From the NCBI GenBank assembly GCA_029532625.1, contig JARFXM010000004.1:1984001-2048000 (forward strand): a DNA stretch of 64,000 bases, read 5' to 3'. Of the stretch, positions 57,799 to 64,000 are shown one piece after another. The notes beneath the pieces are model-generated. The model made no database searches, was not told where the DNA came from, and saw only the letters and a list, made by a program, of their open reading frames with translations. This DNA is from Lomentospora prolificans. Taxonomy: Eukaryota; Ascomycota; Sordariomycetes; Microascales; Microascaceae. Every line of letters begins with the position of its first letter. The stretch's first letter is position 1. The translations under genes and the position numbers were made by a program.

Positions 57799-60700
57799 GG
57801 TTCGTTTCGTGTATTGTTATGTAAGTGGGATCTGCTTGGGATTTCGACATATGACCCCGTCGGTCGGAGGAAAAAGATAACACTGGACGGGGTGGTGTTT
57901 GGCAAGAAGCCGGTTAGTTCGCAGTTAGAGAGCTATTGACGAGCTCGTATCTTTCTAGATGCAAATAGAGATAATAGCGCAGGATGAGATCTCGCATCGT
58001 TGCCGTCGTGCCTTTTTCAAGTCACCATGACGGCGTCTCAAAACTAGTCTTGTCGATGGTTTGAATGGATACCAAGTCAACAAGGTGAGATTCTGTCCCA
58101 TCGAGGAGAAGGGAAGAAAAAAAAGGGATATTTGGATTCGACGACCGAGATTTGGAGGAGAATCTCTGGTCCAATGCCGTCCATTCGGGGAATAAAATTC
58201 GCTGGTGAAATTCAAGATTGATCCAGGGTGAAGTACCCAAGATATCGAACGAGAGGCTGGTTCTTATGAATCCATGTATCCTGGTTCATGCAAGACGAGT
58301 GGTCGTGTGAGCGGCGACTCGAGTCGGTACAATGACACCAATAACGTGGTGCAGTGGGCTGAACCAGGCTATCGTATCACGGGGGAGCCCAAACACGGGT
58401 ACGGGGATGGGCGGCAAGATGGCGGAGTACTTGGAACTTGGAAGCTAGGTCGACACAAGATGCTGAGTGTTGTACTTCTGATTGTTGAACACTGCAACCC
58501 ATCAAACGGGCTCATCCAAGCCCAAGAGTAGGAGCGCTGACCGGCCAGAACAAGAGAAGTTGTTCAAAAGAGAGAGCGAGAGAGAAACAAAGTGAGAAAA
58601 TGACGATGTAGGAGGCGAGGATGAGGATGAGCAGATGGGGATCAGAAAAAAGCTTTGTTCGCCGAAGAGTGAAGACAGAAATGCGGCGGGTGACGGGAAG
58701 TACTATTCGGTGCACTATCGCCGCTGGCTGGTCGTTGGTCGAGTCTGGAACCAAGTCTGGTTCTGGTGGCTCGTTGGAGTGGCTGTGACTCGCTTTGCAG
58801 AAGAGGCGAGGATTCGCTGTCAGGGCGGCACAGCCTTGATCCTTACCGCCTGCGGGATAATCGGGAAAGAGCCCTGGGCTGAGAGCAACGACCAAAGCAA
58901 CCAGCAATGTTTGGAGAGGAAGAGGAGAATGCTCGACGTCGCCAGCGGAAAGGCAAGATTACAAGTCTGGCTTGTGTCCGCCAAGGCGTAGCAGTCGAAC
59001 CTGGAGAGGGTAACAGTGGTTGGGGGATCCGTCGTTCAGGATCAATATTTGATTGAGAGGTAGTACGAAAATGGAGCCAGGCTTAAAATGGGCGCGACAA
59101 CGAGATAACGGGCAAGCTTCCATCCTGTTCGGCTCAATCAGCATGTTTTGCAATGCTGGGTGCGTTGCATCGCGGCTTTAAAGTGTAGCTGGCTGGATAA
59201 TCTGGAGTACATCGTTGATCCCTGTAAATAGAGTGCCATACTCCGTATACCTACCCTACCTTATCAGTTCATGCTGAAGAACAAACTTGCGTTCGGATCG
59301 GGGACATACGAGGCAGGCACTATCCGTAATAGCCATCGTACTCCGTAAGCCATCGCAAGAAAATGAGTCAACATCGGGCGGCACATCTATCATCTGGATT
59401 GCAAATGTACCACGGGCAGGGCATTGTTGGCTTCAGAGTGTCATAATAACATCAGCAAAGGTTTCTTAACACCAGAGCACCAGAGAGACTTGTCAGCCCA
59501 AAGGAATATTGACTATTCGACGAATGCAACCATATGACAGGATGGCCTAGAACATCGCCGCAGAGAACCGGGTCCGCTCCTTCTTTTTTTTTATCCTTCT
59601 TTGTAACCCGACTTGGAGAGAAGTAGCCCTGTCTCGAGGAGGGTTCATCATTGACGTCGTAATCTGGCGGGCAATATTAGCGGCGTTTTGGTTGGGTGCG
59701 GCATTGCAGCTCCATCCCGAGATAGGCAGGTAAAGAGCGCATGAGCCCAGTCGCCCATCTCGATCGCCAGCCATGGGTGGGTGGGTTGGTTTGTGACCCC
59801 GCCCAGCGTTGGCGTTGGCTATCCGCGGGTGGGTGAGCCTTTATTCCCCAAGGATACGGCCGAATGAGACCATTGACCATTGGGGGGACCGTAGACTCGC
59901 GAGTTGCCTGGCGAATACGATGAGTACAGATTCTGAAGCATGTGGCTTGAGCCATGCTGTTTTCATTTGCCTTTCAGAGCCTAGCCGGATAGAGATGCAT
60001 GAAATATCTTTTCCCTAACGGTTTGTGCATATATTTGATGTATCAGAGGCATCTGGATATGAATCTCGGCGGACAGGCGTTAATATTGTGTCAGTCAAGT
60101 TCGCCGTGGACCCCGTGGGGTATCACCCGACAGTCTTTGAGAGCAGCCTGCCGTCCACTGCCAGCCAGCGGCCGGGTAAGCTCGTGCTTCAATTCAAAGG
60201 CACCTATTATATTATCTCCCGCCCGTGTTACAACATATGGATATCAATCCATTGGAGCCTTAACCGATGACCATCTTGGTACTCATCTTATGACGGGCTA
60301 TATTTTAATAACACGGCGCTCAAGCGCTGTTATATTGTTACTCTCGCACTTGCATCCCCAAGGCCACGAACACAATCTCCCTAATGTTACATTGACACAG
60401 TAGACTACCACGGACCCGGTATGCCGTCTGGTGTGCTCGACTCAAAAATTGATCAACCCGGGCAGGCAAAATTACGGAGTAGCGCCGAGCGAGCGCGCAA
60501 ACCGCCCCCTCCTTCAGGGCTATTTGTCGCACCATCCAGCCGGAACCGACCCAAACGAGCTTGTTCTGATGAGAGCTGGCTACAGGCTCTTTACGGTATA
60601 TGCTCCATCAGTCCATTCTTGTACGGCTGAAGCAAATGGGTACCACCATTCTTCATTCTCCTTATCATGCCAACGAACCAGCATTGGGAGCTTCTTTCGG

Positions 60701-61691
60701 AAGTTTCACTCTATCAGAGTACGCCTCTGGAGATTGCGCCGTGTCCCTGAGAGCTTGAACCCTTGAAAGGCCAAGGAGTGAGACACCAACCTCCCCCCGA
60801 TCTCTTCCTCTCACGTTGGTGGTCTCAGGATACAGGATACACACGCACACACATCCCATCGCCACAACACCAAGTAACTTCCCTTCCCTTTCCCATTTCC
60901 GTCCCTTCCTCTCCCACCCAGGTGCAGGTGCTGCTATCCGCCATCCAGTCATCCTCGGCAATCGGCCTTGTTACAGCCACAAATCCCAACGGAAGCAATG
61001 CCGCACTTTCCCACGTGATGTCACTCACTCCCTCAAGGTCCCCGATCCCATGTAGATCGCTCCAAACAAGAAAGTTATAGTCGGTCCGGCGGGTCTCGGA
61101 TACGTGGCAGAGAATGGAAACCAGGACAAGGAGTCGTCCGTGATTCAATGGCAGTGATTTACTTTCGTTGCTTCCTGCGGCTCGTCCACACTCGCTCATG
61201 ACGTCAAGTGGAGATGAGAATCTGTTGATCTCCATTGGCTTACTGTAACATCTGTTCGCATCATATTATAGCGATCCACAATCCAAGTTTAGATACACAG
61301 GAAAGCCTAATAAAAGCTCTAATGTTTCAGTGTTCTGTTACCGCTCCGATTCTAGGCTCGCTGGTATGTGGTTGGAGTAGCTCCTCCTCCACTTCTAAAG
61401 CTCCCTACCTCGGCCTCTCCTCACGTCATAAACAATAAAATCTACGGAGCTCCATCAACAGCCAGCGTCGTACAAAATTCGGGTTTGATAGTGCTTAGAA
61501 ATACCAAGAGCATAACGAGATCCGCAACTATCGATAACCCCTCGAATCACCATCATGTAGCGAATTCCCCAAGCTTGCTTCATCCCGGCAACGTTGCTCG
61601 CTTCTCCGCTCCCACCCCCTCAAAATAACTTCGTAGCTTCAAAACCGCCTAAAATCCCCCAAAAGTGACAAAGATTATCGAGCACACAGTC
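57799..61691. other. Divergent intergenic region, no supported gene
   Basis: 3.9 kb between the rhodopsin-like gene and the epimerase. Short overlapping frames show no domain. A CACGTGATG word lies near 61013, about 680 nt upstream of the epimerase. Confidence 0.55.
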
Positions 61692-62845
61692 ATGCCGACC
61701 AAGATCTTCATTACCGGTGCCACGGGCTACATCGGTGGCGACGCATTGTACCAGCTTCACAAGAACCACCCAGATTTCGAGTACTCCGCCCTCGTCCGCT
61801 CCCAGGACAAGGCCGACAAAGTGCTAGCCCAATATCCCAACGTGCGCATCGTCTTGGGCGACCTCGATGACGCTGATAAGATTACAAAGGAAGCCGCTTG
61901 GGCTGACATTGTTGTCCGTGAGTAACTTCCTCACCTTGCTTTCTTTTCCCAGTACGGCTCCCTCCTGTAATCCACCTCACTGTAGCTCCGGTCTTGCGCC
62001 GTATTTCTAATCGGACGGATCAAGACACCGCCGACGCCTCGGACCACGTTGGTGCCGCAAACGCTTTAGCCAAGGGTCTCCGAGAAGGCCACTCTCCCTC
62101 CCGCCCAGGCTACTGGCTTCACACCGGTGGCACCGGCATTCTTACCTACTTCGACTCGGAAGTGCATAAAACCCACGGCGAGCCTTCCTCCCAAATCTTT
62201 GACGACTGGGATGGCGTCTCCGAGCTCGTTAACCTCCCCGCCGCCGCCTTCCACCGCAACGTCGACGAGATCGTCCTCCGCGCTGGAACCGAGCATGCCG
62301 ACAGCGTCAAGACCGCCATCGTCTGCCCACCCACCATTTACGGCGTCGGCAGAGGGCCAGTGTCCGGCCGGGGCAGGCAGGCGTACGAGCTCGCCAAGTT
62401 CATCCTGTCCGAGGGCTACGTGCCGAGGGTCGGGCGCGGCTTGGCGCGCTGGAACAACGTGCATGTGCATGACCTGAGCGGGCTATTCGACGCCCTGGTG
62501 CGCGCTGCCACAGACCCCGCGCGGGTCGATGACGCTGAGCTCTGGGGCGCGAGGGGTTATTACTTGTGCGAGAACGGCGAGCACATCTGGGGGGAGTTTG
62601 CTGAGTTTGTCGGGAAGCAGGTCGTCGAGCTGGGCTATGCGGAGAAGGCGCTCGAGGTGAGGCAGCTAAGTATCAAAGACGCACTCAATTCTTCTGCCGG
62701 CTTTGAGGCTGCGAGCTGGGGCTGGAATTCTCGGGGAACGGCCACGAGGGCGAGGAAAGTGCTCGGCTGGCGCCCGCTGGCGCGGAGCATATGGGATGAG
62801 GTTCCTGACATTGTTCACTCAGAGGCGGCCCAGTTGGGCCGTTGA
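61692..62845 (+). CDS. NAD(P)-dependent epimerase/dehydratase (extended SDR)
   Basis: A Rossmann-fold oxidoreductase of the NAD-dependent epimerase/dehydratase family; substrate not predictable. Exons 61692-61917 and 62025-62845 (107-nt intron: GTGAGT donor, TTCTAAT branch, ATCAAG acceptor) give 348 aa. The acceptor is fixed by the product, which joins DIVV to HTADASDHVGAANALAKGL, typical of this fungal family. Features: dinucleotide-binding GATGYIGG at residues 8-15, LGDLDD near 56, LHTGGTGIL with the Thr/Ser position of the active site, a VCPPTIYGVGRG segment, WNNVHVHDLSGLFDALV, and a C-terminal region ending QLGR. The usual YxxxK pair is not obvious after the LHTGGTG strand, as is common in atypical members of this family. 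It is convergent with TBCD, 187 bp away. Confidence 0.9.
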
Positions 62846-63032
62846 GGAGCGCAGCCGGATACGATCGGACTTGGAACGAAATGGTGCTTGGGAACGATGG
62901 CGGCCAGATAAGCCTTTTGAAGAATTATCTTAGCTACCCCTGCTTTAATCAGTGCAGGAGTTGAGTGTCCTTGACATAGGTGATGAATACCACTGGGAAG
63001 AATGGCTACGGATGCAACTATTCCTCGAGCTA

Positions 63033-64000
63033 TCAAGTGGTTGCAATGCCTAGCTTCTCTACCACGCTCTTAATAGCATCTTTGTTTGCCCTCCCCCAAT
63101 CAACACTCTTCAGCTCGGACCCTGCTGGTGTTTCCTCACCCTCTTCGTTGAAAAGGCTCCACAATTCATCAATCACGTAGGTGCGGACCCTTGGCCAAGG
63201 GTGATACAGCAAAGCTCCAAGCCTCTTCTTGGATTCCGCGATACCCTCTTCCGCTCGCTTCATCTTCACATGCCTTTTATCTTCCTCGGCTATCCGTGCA
63301 ATTCCTCCATAAACCTTGATGCACGTCTCGAGTTTGCGGACATTGCTACTCTTATAACTCGATTTCTGTGTCAGCAGTGTGAGTGTCCGCGCGTCAACCT
63401 GGCCCGATTTCTGCATCAGCCCGACGTTGAGAAGAAACGAGATGATCTCCAGGGTAGGGATCAGGAGTCGGTCCTGTCCCTGACGATCTCGCAGGTTCTG
63501 CATCAATGCCGAGCAAACGCTATCCAGCTTTTCCTGGGACTCTTCACAAAACTCGCATAGTAGCTCTCTACTGACAATGACAAGGCTCTCGTTTCCAGTG
63601 TCGGCAGATGTCACGTAGCCGGCAAGCAGCTCACACATCCACGCAGATTGGTCTGCCTTGACTAACTGTGAGATGAGAGGTAAGAGGCAGTCTGTCTCAA
63701 AGATTCGAAGGAGAAAATCAAAATACTCTGTGGATGAAGGCGTAAACGTCTGGAAACTCCCCACAAAGCTAAGATTTGATGACCGAGGTTAGATTCAACT
63801 TCTGGTAAACGTATCGTCGCGGACGTTCAAAGAACATTACTTACTCGGGGTGAATTAGCAGGGCCAGAGTTTTATGGGCTTCATTTCTCACTCTGTCTAG
63901 CTTTTCGGCCGCGAGGCGCAACACGCTCAGAAACAGAGCAGACACAGTTCTCTGAAGCCACTCATGATCTGAAGGCGGAGCATTTCTGATAGATTGCCAC
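63033..64000 (-). CDS. Tubulin-folding cofactor D, C-terminal part (partial)
   Basis: Cofactor D (Alp1 in fission yeast, Cin1 in budding yeast) binds beta-tubulin and helps assemble alpha/beta dimers. Only the last two exons are in the window: 64000-63845 (open to the edge) and 63768-63033, separated by a 76-nt intron (63844-63769, GTAAGT donor, TCTTAG acceptor). The 296 visible residues are helical and HEAT-like. Recognisable stretches are LDRVRNEAHKTLALLIHP, STEYFDFLLRIFETDCLLPL, YVTSADTGNESLVIVSREL, SYKSSNVRKLETCIKVYGG and YHPWPRVRTYVIDELWSL, which match the C-terminal end of cofactor D. The 5' part, which would include most of about 1200 residues, lies beyond position 64000. Confidence 0.85.

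Overview
This window is nuclear DNA of a filamentous ascomycete (Pezizomycotina, most likely Sordariomycetes). The evidence is the gene content, the 55-200 nt introns with GT-AG ends and CTAAC/CTRAC-like branch points, the lack of operons, and the many simple repeats in long intergenic spacers. I can support 15 protein-coding genes; one is cut by the right edge. I found no rRNA, tRNA, CRISPR array or intact transposon. All exon models were built by hand from splice signals and reading-frame closure.

Layout, left to right. 0.2-4.3 kb: HIS2 histidinol-phosphatase (-) head to head with a MOSC-domain protein (+). 4.3-18.6 kb: a 14 kb gene-poor stretch; its one supported gene is a small Cys-rich protein (-, 8.07-8.52 kb) whose start codon seems to lie in a 10-nt exon, plus an unrecognised coding-like segment near 11.2-11.8 kb. 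18.6-24.0 kb: the VIP1/Asp1 inositol-pyrophosphate kinase/phosphatase (-) with a 22-nt internal exon. 27.3-30.6 kb: UTP21 of the small-subunit processome (+). 34.3-34.6 kb: a small Ser/Gln-rich protein (+) behind a clear TATA box. 36.0-37.4 kb: the DASH kinetochore subunit ASK1 (-), with two MluI cell-cycle boxes just upstream. 38.6-41.3 kb: the NCL1/TRM4 RNA m5C methyltransferase (+), tail to tail with the mitochondrial Obg GTPase MTG2 (-, 41.6-43.3 kb). 48.3-49.1 kb: a CxxC, proline-tailed fungal protein (+) behind about 1.5 kb of pyrimidine-rich leader-like DNA. 51.1-52.7 kb: BFR1 (-), head to head with RPB5 (+, 54.1-55.1 kb). 56.0-57.8 kb: a seven-helix rhodopsin-like fungal membrane protein (-). 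61.7-62.8 kb: an NAD(P)-dependent epimerase (+), tail to tail with the C-terminal part of tubulin cofactor D (-, 63.0 kb to the edge).

Most genes are housekeeping: amino-acid synthesis, phosphate/inositol signalling, ribosome biogenesis, tRNA modification, mitochondrial translation, transcription, kinetochore and tubulin folding. They are not co-functional neighbours. Strands alternate almost perfectly, so promoters are mostly shared by divergent pairs and 3' ends by convergent pairs. Two promoter motifs fit the function of the gene behind them: TGACTCA upstream of HIS2 (amino-acid control) and paired ACGCGT upstream of ASK1 (G1/S control).

The items most worth a second look are the 106-aa Cys-rich protein with its start-codon micro-exon, the VIP1 micro-exon, the MCB pair at ASK1, the TATA-driven 81-aa protein, and two introns whose retention would keep the frame open.
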